From Niastella soli (lineage in GTDB: Bacteria > Bacteroidota > Bacteroidia > Chitinophagales > Chitinophagaceae), in the NCBI RefSeq assembly GCF_017742245.1, contig NZ_JAGHKO010000001.1, positions 2,323,061 through 2,387,060 on the forward strand: DNA of 64,000 nt, written 5' to 3'. Positions within the stretch are counted from its first letter, which is position 1; every line of letters starts with the position of its first letter. Below the pieces are notes generated by a model, which saw only the letters and a program-made list of their open reading frames with translations, had not been told where the DNA came from and did no database searches. Both the position numbers and the translations under genes were made by a program. This document shows, piece by piece, positions 18,633 through 28,230 of the stretch.

Positions 18633-21107
18633 ATGCATGCCAACAGAACGGCCCTTTTATTATTACTACAGATCTGCTGTTTTTCACTTTTCGCCCAACA
18701 ACCAGCCAACAACCCGTTAAGATTATGGTACGATAAACCTGCTACCAACTGGAATGAGGCCCTGCCCATTGGCAATGGCCATTTGGCGGCTATGGTATTT
18801 GGCGAGCCGGGTGCCGAACAAATACAGCTAAACGAAGAAACTATTTGGTCGGGTGAGCCCGGTAATAATATTATCCCGAATGTGTACGACTCCATACAGC
18901 AAATAAGAAAACTGTTGTTTGAAGGCAGGAGCAAGGAAGCACAGGACCTGTCGAACAAAACTTTTCCCCGCAATGCGCCGGCCGATGGCAATTATGGAAT
19001 GAAATACCAGACCGCTGGTAGTTTAATGGTCCGGTTTAATGACCAGCAGACTGTAACCAATTACCAGCGCGACCTGGACATCAGTAAAGCGGTCGCCAGT
19101 GTTACCTACCAGGCCAATGGCGTTACCTACAAACGCGAATTTATAGCCGCAGTTACTGATAATGTAATTATGGTACGCTTTACCGCCAGCAAACCGGCCA
19201 GCATAAACTGCAGCCTGGGTATGCAAAGCCCTTTTAAAGAGGTTACTACTCAAACAAAGGAAGGGAAATTGATGTTCTCTGGCGTTACCTCTACTGTGGA
19301 TAATAAAACCGGCAGACTGCGTTACCAGGTACAGGTAGTCCCCAATGCGGAAGGTGGGCAGGTTTCGTTTACTGATACAGGTGTTGTTATCAATAAGGCT
19401 AATACCCTTACCCTCTTTATTGCCATTGGCACTAATTTCATTAACTATAAAGATATAAGCGGTAATGAATCAGCCAAAGCCACGCAGGCATTAAAAGCAG
19501 TGGCTGGTAAAAGTTATGATGCCATTAAAGCGGCACACATGACCGCTTACAAAAAGTATTTCGACCGGGTGAGCCTTGACCTGGGAACTACCGATGCTAT
19601 AAAAAAGCCAACCAATGTGCGCATTGCAGAATTTGGTAATGGGAACGATCCTGCGCTGGTGCCCCTGTATTTTCAATTTGGCAGGTACCTGTTGATCACC
19701 AGCTCCTGGCCCGGTAGTCAACCTGCTAACCTGCAGGGAAAATGGAATGATAAACTCAGTCCGCCCTGGGATAGCAAATACACTATCAACATCAATACCG
19801 AAATGAATTACTGGCCGGCAGAACCAACGGCGTTGCCGGAAATGCACCAGGCGCTTTTTAATATGTTGAAGGAGTTATCGGTAACGGGGCAGGAGAGTGC
19901 CACCAAAATGTATCATGCCCGGGGTTGGAATGTGCATCATAATACCGATCTGTGGAGGATAACTGGTCCCGTTGATGGCGGTTTTTATGGCATGTGGCCT
20001 ATGGGCGGCGCCTGGTTAAGCCAACATTTATGGCAGCATTACCTGTTCACTGGCGACAAAACCTTTTTAAAAGAAATGTACCCGGTATTAAAAGGCGCCG
20101 CTTTGTTTTATGTGGATGTGCTGCAAACAGAACCCTCGCATAACTGGCTGGTGGTAGCGCCATCCATGTCGCCTGAAAATACTTATATGAGCGGGGTAGG
20201 CATAAGCGCCGGTACAACCATGGATAACCAGCTGGTGTATGATGTATTGTTGAATGCCAGCCGTACAGCCACCATCCTGGGTTTGGATAAAGCATTCAAT
20301 GATACCCTGCAAATGATGATCAAACGGCTACCACCCATGCAGGTTGGTCAGTACAGCCAGTTGCAGGAGTGGTTGCAGGACATGGATAAGCAAAATGACC
20401 GGCACCGCCATGTGTCGCACTTATATGGATTGTTCCCCAGTAACCAGATCTCTCCCTTTAATACACCCGAAATATTTGAAGCAGCCCGCAATTCGCTGGT
20501 CTACCGTGGCGATAAATCAACCGGTTGGTCAATGGGCTGGAAAGTGAATTTATGGGCGCGTCTGCTCGATGGCAATCGGGCATATAAATTAATTGCCGAC
20601 CAGCTTACCCCCGCGCCTATGGAAACATCGGGACAGAATGGAGGTACTTATCCCAACCTCTTTGATGCACACCCGCCGTTTCAGATAGATGGTAATTTCG
20701 GTTGCACATCGGGTATCGCTGAAATGCTGGTACAATCGCACGATGGCAGTATTTATTTATTACCTGCCATTCCTGACCAATGGCAGCAGGGAACAGTAAA
20801 AGGGCTGATCGCCCGGGGTGGTTTTGTTATTGACATGAGCTGGAAAAATGGGACCATCACCTGGTTGAAAATACAGTCAAAACTGGGCGGTAACTGCCGG
20901 CTAAGACTGGCCAGTCCTTTACAACTTAAGGGCAGCGGTGTTTTAAAGCCCGCCAATGGTGACAATACCAATCCATTTTATACGCTTGCAGAAACAAAAA
21001 AGCCTCTTATCTCAGAAAAAGCAAGTTTAAAAGGTATAAAAGTAAATGCCGGTCAATTGTATGATTTGAATACAACCGCCGGCACTACCTATGAGTTGGT
21101 GAAATAA
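18633..21107 (+). CDS. Glycoside hydrolase family 95 (alpha-L-fucosidase/galactosidase type)
   Basis: 824 aa with a Sec signal (LLLLLQICCFSLFAQQ). The N-terminal beta-domain begins PLRLWYDKPATNWNEALPIG with the family hallmark NGHLAAMVFG and LNEETIWSG. The (alpha/alpha)6 catalytic domain includes INTEMNYWPAEPTALPEMH, VHHNTDLWRITGPVDGG, WSMGWKVNLWARLLDG and FQIDGNFGCTSGIAEMLVQS. These segments hold the Asn pair and acidic residues used by inverting GH95 enzymes, which remove terminal alpha-1,2-fucose or alpha-galactose. The gene follows the acetylesterase and is closed by a terminator. No SusCD pair is adjacent. Confidence 0.95.
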   Translation: MHANRTALLLLLQICCFSLFAQQPANNPLRLWYDKPATNWNEALPIGNGHLAAMVFGEPGAEQIQLNEETIWSGEPGNNIIPNVYDSIQQIRKLLFEGRSKEAQDLSNKTFPRNAPADGNYGMKYQTAGSLMVRFNDQQTVTNYQRDLDISKAVASVTYQANGVTYKREFIAAVTDNVIMVRFTASKPASINCSLGMQSPFKEVTTQTKEGKLMFSGVTSTVDNKTGRLRYQVQVVPNAEGGQVSFTDTGVVINKANTLTLFIAIGTNFINYKDISGNESAKATQALKAVAGKSYDAIKAAHMTAYKKYFDRVSLDLGTTDAIKKPTNVRIAEFGNGNDPALVPLYFQFGRYLLITSSWPGSQPANLQGKWNDKLSPPWDSKYTININTEMNYWPAEPTALPEMHQALFNMLKELSVTGQESATKMYHARGWNVHHNTDLWRITGPVDGGFYGMWPMGGAWLSQHLWQHYLFTGDKTFLKEMYPVLKGAALFYVDVLQTEPSHNWLVVAPSMSPENTYMSGVGISAGTTMDNQLVYDVLLNASRTATILGLDKAFNDTLQMMIKRLPPMQVGQYSQLQEWLQDMDKQNDRHRHVSHLYGLFPSNQISPFNTPEIFEAARNSLVYRGDKSTGWSMGWKVNLWARLLDGNRAYKLIADQLTPAPMETSGQNGGTYPNLFDAHPPFQIDGNFGCTSGIAEMLVQSHDGSIYLLPAIPDQWQQGTVKGLIARGGFVIDMSWKNGTITWLKIQSKLGGNCRLRLASPLQLKGSGVLKPANGDNTNPFYTLAETKKPLISEKASLKGIKVNAGQLYDLNTTAGTTYELVK

Positions 21108-21158
21108 TTAAAAGATGTTGAGTGGAGTCGAAACGCTGCTTAACAAATCGTTAACCAG

Positions 21159-21186
21159 GCCCTGTACAATAATACAGGGCTTTTTT
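21159..21186 (+). terminator. Rho-independent terminator after the GH95 gene
   Basis: GCCCTGTA pairs with TACAGGGC across CAATAA, followed by six T. It overlaps the last codon of the convergent lipoprotein gene by two bases. Confidence 0.9.
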
Positions 21187-21646
21187 ATTTGCCCTGGCGT
21201 AGGCGGACATATTTTTCAATGTTAAGGCGGTTAATGTTTGTGCCTTCTATTTTTTCTACCCCCTGTTGAATCAGGGTATCATTGTGAATGCTAACGGTAA
21301 ATGAAAAGTCATTATTCTCCCAATCCCGGGCGTTGCAGTATTCCAGGTGTTCGGTATAAGTACTATCCTTTAAAGAGTATTTACCGCCGCCTGCGGAGAA
21401 TGACGCCGTTGCAGAGTCTTTACCTTTATTTAGATCATGGCTCATAAAGGCAAAGTGAGAGTCATTGATGATCTTGATAAATTGTTTGTTGGTGGTGTAA
21501 TCAGTAACTGTGGTATCGCCCTTCTCAATTAAAGTTCCGGTTAATAAACGCCAGGTGCCGGTAATAGCTAAGGGGTCTTGTTTCGTTGTGCAGGATGCAG
21601 AAAACAGCAAAATAATAATTGTACTAATTACGGCAATCGATTTCAT
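21185..21646 (-). CDS. Lipocalin-like small lipoprotein
   Basis: 153 aa. Lipobox LLFSASC (Cys19). After it, GTWRLLTGTLIEKGDTTVTD is the first strand of a lipocalin-like calycin barrel, with alternating strands such as FIKIINDSHFAFMSHD, GGGKYSLKDSTYTEHLEYC and FSFTVSIHNDTLIQQGVE. Proteins of this type are common in Bacteroidota and probably bind a small ligand or a membrane component at the envelope; the ligand is unknown. Single-gene unit, convergent to GH95. Confidence 0.75.
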   Translation of the reverse strand: MKSIAVISTIIILLFSASCTTKQDPLAITGTWRLLTGTLIEKGDTTVTDYTTNKQFIKIINDSHFAFMSHDLNKGKDSATASFSAGGGKYSLKDSTYTEHLEYCNARDWENNDFSFTVSIHNDTLIQQGVEKIEGTNINRLNIEKYVRLRQGK

Positions 21647-21807
21647 GGAGATGGTTATTTTATTAAAAATAGCATGAGTTATTAAAATAACATTAGAAAA
21701 CTATTAAAACCAGGAATTATTTTTCTTATCTTAGAAGTCTTCTGTTTGTCTTGCCATTAATGAAATGTTATTGCAGCGCGTAAGTGATTAAAACTTGCAA
21801 TGATTTG

Positions 21808-21838
21808 TTTGCTGGTTATCATTTTACCGTTAATTTTA
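21808..21838 (+). promoter_or_regulatory. Candidate Bacteroidota-type promoter before the second efflux locus
   Basis: TTTG (21808-21811), 19 bases, then TAATTTTA (21831-21838). This fits TTTG-N19-TAnnTTTG with one mismatch at the last base, 50 bases before the ATG at 21889. Confidence 0.35.
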
Positions 21839-21888
21839 CGAGCCTTGCCATCAAACTGACCATCTAATTATTATTTGTAGCCAAGATC

Positions 21889-22287
21889 ATGAAAGGGTTG
21901 CTCAAATTTATTCTGTTATTATGTATTCTCTTGCTGGCAGGAAATGCACATACGACTCACCCTCGTATAGGTTTCTTTCCAGGAAATACTTTTGAGCTCT
22001 CCCAACCGGGTAATTACTCCACAGAACACAATGACCGGTTACTAAGCAGCAATGCGCCTATAAACAGAAAAGGTTCCCACGAAAAATTAAAGGCTACAGA
22101 GGTTGATGACGACGATGATGATCTAAAAGCTTCCAAAAAGAATTTAGCTACCATTTGCATTTCTTTTTTATATTCCGAGGCATCGGACTACCTACACATG
22201 CTTCATAAAAGTAGTCTGCCTTTTTGCGATCATTTTTCGCTTACCTCTTCCTTCATGTTTATCATCCATCGGGTGATCAGGATTTGA
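21889..22287 (+). CDS. Small exported protein of unknown function preceding RND operon 2
   Basis: 132 aa. Residues 1-20 are a signal peptide (FILLLCILLLAGNAHT). The middle is polar with an acidic run VDDDDDDLKAS, and the C-terminal 45 residues are hydrophobic with a Cys (SFLYSEASDYLHMLHKSSLP), ending FMFIIHRVIRI. No domain recognised. Its place, size and N-terminal signal mirror the 125-aa protein in front of the first RND operon. 167 bases separate it from the adaptor gene. Confidence 0.55.
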   Translation: MKGLLKFILLLCILLLAGNAHTTHPRIGFFPGNTFELSQPGNYSTEHNDRLLSSNAPINRKGSHEKLKATEVDDDDDDLKASKKNLATICISFLYSEASDYLHMLHKSSLPFCDHFSLTSSFMFIIHRVIRI

Positions 22288-22304
22288 TTTTACTTTCCCT
22301 GCAG

Positions 22305-22430
22305 TCATAAGACTGCCCATTCCCTTTCCAATCGTTCGAACATTTTATTGTATTGCTTGCCTGTATAGCATTCGGCTATAGAGATCAGGTGTGTTATGCG
22401 CCGTTCTAACAAACGAATTTCAGGCAATTC
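22305..22430 (-). pseudogene. Possible 3' remnant of a minus-strand gene
   Basis: Reading leftwards, the frame encodes LPEIRLLERRITHLISIAEC followed by YTGKQYNKMFERLEREWAVL and a TGA stop. The amphipathic, charged sequence looks like genuine protein, but upstream it runs into the adaptor gene on the other strand, so it has no room for an N-terminus. It may be the tail of a gene displaced when the efflux operon arrived. It could also be a chance ORF. Confidence 0.3.
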
Positions 22431-22454
22431 TGAATAAGACCCCCCATATAAATT

Positions 22455-23537
22455 ATGAAAAGAACGCTCACGCTGCTGGGCTTGTGTGCCATTGTGTGCT
22501 ATACAAGCTGCAAACAAAAGGAAGAAACCAAAGAAGAACCCACCAAATTATTGGTGACCAGTCCAATTAAAATGGACACTACAGTGACCAAAGAGTACGT
22601 ATGCCAGATCAAGTCCATACGTAACATTGAGCTGAAAGCTCAGGAAAAAGGTTACCTGGAGCGCATTTTTGTTGACGAAGGCCAGCATGTAAAAGCAGGC
22701 CAGCTGTTGTTCAAGATCATGCCAAACATTTACCAGGCCGAGCTGGAGAAAGCCGATGCGGAAGCACAGGCGGCAGATATCGAAGTAGCGAACACCCAGT
22801 CGCTGGCCGACAGGAAGATCGTATCCCCAAATGAACTGGCACTCGCCAATGCAAAAGCTAAAAAGGCAAAAGCAGAATTGGCGCTGGCCAAAGTGCACCT
22901 TCAGTTTACCGAGATCAGGGCGCCCTTCGATGGCATCATTGACCAGTTGCATTTAAAACAGGGAAGCCTGGTAGAAGAAGGCGAGTTGCTGACCAGCCTG
23001 TCAGACAATAATCAGATGTGGGTTTACTTCAACGTGTCAGAACCCGAGTACCTGAACTATAAGACTTCAGTTAGGGGAAATGAAAAAATGAAAGTGAGCC
23101 TGCAAATGGCTAATAAAGAGGTGTTCAAACACTCCGGTGTGGTAGAAACCATTGAAGCCGAGTTCAACAACGAAACCGGTAACATCGCTTTCAGGGCCAC
23201 TTTCCCTAACCAGGAAGGTCTGTTGCGCCATGGTGAAACGGGCAGCATTCTCATGAAAGAACAAGTGAAAAATGCCATCATTATTCCGCAGAAAGCCACA
23301 CTGGAGATCATGGATAAAAAATATGTGTACATCGTGAATAAAGACAATGTGGTGAAATTAACTCCCATCACCATTGCTGCCGAAATTCCTGACTTATATA
23401 TTATCCAGGATGGGGTAACTGAAGGCGACAAGATCTTGCTGGAAGGTATCCGTAAAGTACAGGATGGTAATAAGATAACCTTTGACTTTGAGGAGCCAGC
23501 CAAGGTAATGTCGCAGTTAAAGTTGGAATCGGAATAA
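22455..23537 (+). CDS. RND efflux periplasmic adaptor (membrane fusion lipoprotein), system 2
   Basis: 360 aa. The signal has a lipobox-like CYTSC (Cys19). Lipoyl halves are NIELKAQEKGYLERIFVDEG and RAPFDGIIDQLHLKQGSLVE, flanking an Ala/Lys-rich helical hairpin (about residues 85-150). The barrel domain follows with VYFNVSEPEYLNY and FNNETGNIAFRATFPN. It is clearly a paralogue of the adaptor at 10237, with the same order of motifs. The pump begins 25 bases downstream, so this is the first gene of a tight three-gene operon. Confidence 0.95.
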   Translation: MKRTLTLLGLCAIVCYTSCKQKEETKEEPTKLLVTSPIKMDTTVTKEYVCQIKSIRNIELKAQEKGYLERIFVDEGQHVKAGQLLFKIMPNIYQAELEKADAEAQAADIEVANTQSLADRKIVSPNELALANAKAKKAKAELALAKVHLQFTEIRAPFDGIIDQLHLKQGSLVEEGELLTSLSDNNQMWVYFNVSEPEYLNYKTSVRGNEKMKVSLQMANKEVFKHSGVVETIEAEFNNETGNIAFRATFPNQEGLLRHGETGSILMKEQVKNAIIIPQKATLEIMDKKYVYIVNKDNVVKLTPITIAAEIPDLYIIQDGVTEGDKILLEGIRKVQDGNKITFDFEEPAKVMSQLKLESE

Positions 23538-23562
23538 TGTAAGTACCCAAAAAAGAAAGAAC

Positions 23563-26500
23563 ATGTTTAATATATTCTTGAAGCGGCCGGTCTTTGCGAT
23601 CGTGCTATCCCTGGTTATCGTCTTTATGGGGATACTGGCCATCAATACCCTTCCAACCTCGCAGTTCCCTTCCATTGCGCCACCACGGGTAATTGTAAGT
23701 GTGGCGTATCCGGGCGCCAGTGCCGATGTGTTGGTAAAATCAGTACTCATCCCCATGGAAAAAGCCATCAACGGGGTGCCAGGTATGAAGTACATGACAT
23801 CAGATGCCACCAGTGCCGGTGAGGCCAACGTACAGGTGGTGTTTGATCTGGGGACCGACCCCAATGCGGCGGTAGTAAACGTAAAAAACCGCATTGAACA
23901 GGTAACAAACCGTTTACCTGTACTGGTACAACGGGAAGGTATTATCGTTAACATTCTGCAACCAAACATGTTGATGTATGTGAACGTATTCAGTACCGAC
24001 AAACACGCTGATGAAAACTTCCTTTACAACTTTACCAACGTAAATATCCTGCGTGAGCTAAGCCGGGTAAAAGGTATCGGTAGTGCGCAGATCCTTGGTA
24101 GTCGTCAGTACGCTATGCGTATCTGGTTGAAACCCGATCGTATGCGCGCGTATAACGTGTCAACCGATGAAGTGATGGAAGCGCTGGGTGAACAAAGTAT
24201 CATCGGTTCGCCCGGTAGGTTGGGCCGAAGTGATGGTAAACGTTCCGAAGCATTGGAATATGTGTTGACCTATCAGGGACGGTATAACCAGCCCGATCAG
24301 TATAAGAATGTGATCATTCGCGCCAACCCAGACGGTGAGATCCTTTATCTGAAGGATATCGCCGATGTGGAATTGGGAAGTGAGTTCTATGATATCTATT
24401 CAAACCTCAATGGCCACCCCTCTGCGGCCGTGGTTTTGAAACAAACATATGGTAGTAATGCCCAGGATGTGATCAAGGCGATAAAAGAAAAGCTGACAGA
24501 ACTGAAGAAAGAATCCTTCCCGCCGGGAATGGATTATGAGATCGATTATGACGTATCGAACTTCCTCGACGCTTCTATTGAAAAAGTGTTGCATACCCTC
24601 GGCGAAGCCTTCGTGCTGGTGGCCATTGTGGTGTTCATCTTCCTGGGCGACTGGCGTTCTACGTTGATCCCCACCTTGGCGGTACCCGTATCGTTGATCG
24701 GTTCATTCTTCTTTATGCAGTTGTTTGGGTTGAACATCAACCTGATCACCTTGTTCGCGCTGGTATTGGCAATTGGTATTGTGGTGGACAACGCCATTGT
24801 GGTAATTGAAGCAGTGCACGCCAAAATGGAAGAGACGCATATGTCGCCTTACAATGCTACCAAACAGGTGTTGCATGAGATCAGCGGGGCCATCATCGCC
24901 ATCACGTTTGTAATGGCGGCGGTGTTCATTCCGGTGGCCTTTATGTCGGGTCCCGTAGGGATCTTCTACCGGCAGTTTGCCATTACCATGGCAACGGCCA
25001 TCGTGCTCTCGGGTGTGGTAGCGTTAACATTAACCCCCGTATTGTGCGCCATGTTGTTAAAGAATACGCATGGTAAACCAAAAAGAAAAACCCCAATCAA
25101 TTGGTTCATTGGCGTTTTCAACCGTGGGTTTGAAAAACTGACCGGCCGCTACAGCAATTTTATGGAAAGGATCGTGAGCCGGCGATTGGTAACTTTTGTG
25201 TTATTGGGGGCGCTTTGTTTTGGCATTTTCGGTATAGGTAGAACGCTGCCTACCGGTTTCATTCCCAGTGAAGACCAGGGTATGATCTATGCCATCATTC
25301 AAACGCCGCCCGGTTCAACTCTTGAAAGAACGAACGACCTGGCAAAACGCGTACAGGAAATTGCTGAACATGTAGAAGGCGTTCAATCTGTATCAGCGCT
25401 AGCGGGTTATGAAGTATTGACAGAAGGACGTGGTTCCAATGCCGGTACCTGTATCGTCAGTTTGAAAGACTGGGCCGAACGTAAACATAATGTAACGCAG
25501 ATCATTAAAGAGCTGGAAGAAAAATGTCACGAAATACCTGGTGCTACCATCGAGTTCTTCGGGCCACCAGCCGTACCCGGTTATGGTGCTGCGGGCGGTT
25601 TTGCCTTGCGTTTGCTCGATAAAACCAATAGTGACAACTATACTGACATGGAAAAGGTGAACGATGATTTTATGGCTGCGCTCGGAAAACGCAAAGAGCT
25701 CACCGGTTTATTCACCTTCTTCAGTGCCAACTATCCGCAATATGAATTGCAGATCGATAACAAGGCTGCTATGCAAAAAGGCGTTTCCATCGGAAAAGCC
25801 ATGGACAACCTGTCGATCCTGATCGGTAGTACCTATGAGTTAGGTTTCATCCGGTTCGGGAACTTCCTGAAAGTGTATGTACAGGCATCACCTGAGTATC
25901 GCGCATTGCCCGACGATCTGTTGAAATTATATGTAAAGAACAATCGCGATGAAATGGTGCCTTATTCAGCATTCATGTCCATCAAAAAATCGCATGGCTT
26001 GAATGAGATCACCCGGTACAACATGTACAACTCCTCAGCTATACGCGGGGAACCTGCAGCAGGTATTAGTAGTGGTGAGGCCATCAAGATCATTCAGGAA
26101 GTGGCTGATAAAACTTTGCCCCGTGGTTATGGTATCGACTGGGAAGGTTTGTCAAAAGACGAATCTGCCCGTGGTAATGAAGCGGTGATCATTTTCGGCA
26201 TTGTATTATTGTTCGTGTATTTGATCCTGGCAGCCCAGTATGAAAGCTTTTTGCTGCCGCTGTCGGTGATCCTGTCGCTGCCTGCGGGGGTGTTTGGTTC
26301 ATTCCTGCTGATCAAGTTTGCTGGATTGGCCAACGACATTTACGCCCAGGTAGGTTTGATCATGCTGGTAGGTTTGTTGGGTAAGAATGCAGTGTTGATC
26401 GTAGAGTTTGCTGCGCAGAAACACCGGGCAGGCATGACCATATTCCGTGCAGCGATGGAAGGGGCCAGAACGCGTTTTCGTCCTATCGTAATGACCTCGC

Positions 26501-26736
26501 TCGCCTTTATTGCCGGGTTGATACCGCTGGTAATTGCTACCGGTCCGGGCGCCATCGGTAACCGTACCATCGGTTCATCTGCATTGGGTGGTATGTTGAT
26601 CGGTACGATCGGGGGTGTAATAGTGATACCCGGGTTGTATTATCTGTTTGCCAAAATGGCCGCCGGTCGCAAGCTCATTAAAGGGGAAGACGAAAATCCA
26701 TTAACAGAAGAAATCGATCATCATGTTGAAAAGTAA
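23563..26736 (+). CDS. RND (AcrB/HAE1-type) inner-membrane efflux pump, system 2
   Basis: 1057 aa, exactly the length of the first pump. It opens FLKRPVFAIVLSLVIVFMGI (TM1). Porter motifs, RSTLIPTLAVPVSLIGSFFF, and LVLAIGIVVDNAIVVIEAVH in TM4 are followed by a second half with LFVYLILAAQYESFLLPLSV and MLVGLLGKNAVLIVEFAAQ. As in the other pump, the second Asp of the AcrB VDDA pair is Asn. Proton-driven export of hydrophobic compounds is expected. The stop overlaps the start of the channel gene by 14 bases, implying translational coupling. Confidence 0.97.
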   Translation: MFNIFLKRPVFAIVLSLVIVFMGILAINTLPTSQFPSIAPPRVIVSVAYPGASADVLVKSVLIPMEKAINGVPGMKYMTSDATSAGEANVQVVFDLGTDPNAAVVNVKNRIEQVTNRLPVLVQREGIIVNILQPNMLMYVNVFSTDKHADENFLYNFTNVNILRELSRVKGIGSAQILGSRQYAMRIWLKPDRMRAYNVSTDEVMEALGEQSIIGSPGRLGRSDGKRSEALEYVLTYQGRYNQPDQYKNVIIRANPDGEILYLKDIADVELGSEFYDIYSNLNGHPSAAVVLKQTYGSNAQDVIKAIKEKLTELKKESFPPGMDYEIDYDVSNFLDASIEKVLHTLGEAFVLVAIVVFIFLGDWRSTLIPTLAVPVSLIGSFFFMQLFGLNINLITLFALVLAIGIVVDNAIVVIEAVHAKMEETHMSPYNATKQVLHEISGAIIAITFVMAAVFIPVAFMSGPVGIFYRQFAITMATAIVLSGVVALTLTPVLCAMLLKNTHGKPKRKTPINWFIGVFNRGFEKLTGRYSNFMERIVSRRLVTFVLLGALCFGIFGIGRTLPTGFIPSEDQGMIYAIIQTPPGSTLERTNDLAKRVQEIAEHVEGVQSVSALAGYEVLTEGRGSNAGTCIVSLKDWAERKHNVTQIIKELEEKCHEIPGATIEFFGPPAVPGYGAAGGFALRLLDKTNSDNYTDMEKVNDDFMAALGKRKELTGLFTFFSANYPQYELQIDNKAAMQKGVSIGKAMDNLSILIGSTYELGFIRFGNFLKVYVQASPEYRALPDDLLKLYVKNNRDEMVPYSAFMSIKKSHGLNEITRYNMYNSSAIRGEPAAGISSGEAIKIIQEVADKTLPRGYGIDWEGLSKDESARGNEAVIIFGIVLLFVYLILAAQYESFLLPLSVILSLPAGVFGSFLLIKFAGLANDIYAQVGLIMLVGLLGKNAVLIVEFAAQKHRAGMTIFRAAMEGARTRFRPIVMTSLAFIAGLIPLVIATGPGAIGNRTIGSSALGGMLIGTIGGVIVIPGLYYLFAKMAAGRKLIKGEDENPLTEEIDHHVEK

Positions 26737-28156
26737 CCTCTATAAATTAGTTGGACTGGGGTGTATTTGCCTGGCGTATACCGCCTGTAAAATGCCCGCT
26801 GTTACAACTAAAACAGAAAACAAATCAGTGCCTGCGAGTTTTAACAACTCAACTGACACCGTTAATACAGGCACGGTGAAATGGAAAAGTTATTTCACCG
26901 ATCCTAACCTGGCAGCGCTCATCGACACTGCGTTGAAGAACAACCAGGAATTGAATATTACCTTACAGGAAATAGCCATCACTAAAAACGAAATAACCGC
27001 CAGAAAAGGGGAGTACCTCCCCTTTGTGGGTGTTCGTGCAGGTGCGGGTGTTGAAAAGGTAGGCCGGTATACCAGCCAGGGCGCTGGAGATGCTACTACC
27101 GAAATAAAACCTGGTAAGGAAATGCCTGATCCGCTCCCCGACTTTTTAATAGGCGCTTATGCTACCTGGGAAGCAGACATCTGGCACAAACTGCACAATG
27201 CAAAAAAAGCAGCCGTTGCAAGGTACCTGTCATCCATAGAAGGCCGGAACTTTGTGATCACCTCGCTGATCGCAGAGGTAGCCAATTCTTATTATGAATT
27301 GCTGGCGCTGGATAATCAGTTGAAGATCGTAGACAGTAACATTACCATACAATCCAACGCGCTGGACGTAGTAAAACAACAAAAGGAAGCGGCCCGGGTT
27401 ACAGAGCTGGCGGTGCGTAAATTTGAGGCAGAAGTGTTCAACACCAAAAGCCTTCAATACAGCATACAACAGCAGATCACTGAAACCGAGAACCGCATCA
27501 ACTTCCTGCTGGGCCGTTTCCCACAGCCCATTACCAGGGATGATAATTCTTTAAATGCAGCGTTACCTGTTACTATACAAACCGGTATCCCTTCACAGCT
27601 GTTGAGCAACCGGCCCGATATAAAACAGGCCGAGCTGGAATTGTCTGCCGCCAAACTGGACATCCAGGTGGCCAAAGCAAAGTTCTATCCATCGGTTGGG
27701 ATCTCAGCGGGAATAGGTTGGAATGCATTTAGCCCTACCTATTTGTTCAGGACGCCTGAGTCATTGTTGTATTCACTGGCCGGTGAACTGGTGGCACCAT
27801 TGGTAAACCGGAATGCGATAAAAGCAGAATACATAAATGCAAATGCCCGGCAGATACAGGCCGTTTACAATTATGAACGTACAATCGTAAACGCGTTTGC
27901 TGAAGTGGCCAACCAGGTAGCAAAGATCGGTAACCTGGCAAAAAGTTATGACCTTAAAACACAACAGGTAGCTGCCCTTACCCAGTCGATCGATATCTCG
28001 AATGACCTGTTCAGAAATGCGCGGGCCGATTACATGGAAGTGTTGATGACACAACGAGATGCCCTTGAATCGAAGTTTGAACTGGTAGAAACCAGGATGC
28101 AGCAAATGAAGGCCATGGTGAATATTTATCAGGCGCTAGGTGGTGGTTGGAATTAA
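26723..28156 (+). CDS. Outer-membrane efflux lipoprotein (TolC/NodT family), system 2
   Basis: 477 aa, the same length as the channel of system 1. A lipobox (LAYTAC, Cys21) is followed by the first OEP repeat (NQELNITLQEIAITKNEITA ... GAYATWEADIWHKLHNAKKA) and the second (PSQLLSNRPDIKQAELELSA ... MEVLMTQRDALESKFELVET), ending NIYQALGGGWN. The ATG lies inside the pump reading frame. It completes the tripartite pump. A bidirectional terminator follows at 28186. Confidence 0.95.
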   Translation: MLKSNLYKLVGLGCICLAYTACKMPAVTTKTENKSVPASFNNSTDTVNTGTVKWKSYFTDPNLAALIDTALKNNQELNITLQEIAITKNEITARKGEYLPFVGVRAGAGVEKVGRYTSQGAGDATTEIKPGKEMPDPLPDFLIGAYATWEADIWHKLHNAKKAAVARYLSSIEGRNFVITSLIAEVANSYYELLALDNQLKIVDSNITIQSNALDVVKQQKEAARVTELAVRKFEAEVFNTKSLQYSIQQQITETENRINFLLGRFPQPITRDDNSLNAALPVTIQTGIPSQLLSNRPDIKQAELELSAAKLDIQVAKAKFYPSVGISAGIGWNAFSPTYLFRTPESLLYSLAGELVAPLVNRNAIKAEYINANARQIQAVYNYERTIVNAFAEVANQVAKIGNLAKSYDLKTQQVAALTQSIDISNDLFRNARADYMEVLMTQRDALESKFELVETRMQQMKAMVNIYQALGGGWN

Positions 28157-28185
28157 TGAAAGAATAGTTACAGAAATAGAAATAC

Positions 28186-28222
28186 AAAAAGGCCCCGACA
28201 GCAACATCGGGGCCTTTGTTTT
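28186..28222. terminator. Bidirectional terminator between convergent genes
   Basis: GGCCCCGA pairs with TCGGGGCC across CAGCAACA, with AAAAA on the left and TTTGTTTT on the right, so it can stop both the efflux operon and the minus-strand gene that ends at 28231. Confidence 0.9.
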
Positions 28223-28230
28223 GGCTATTG

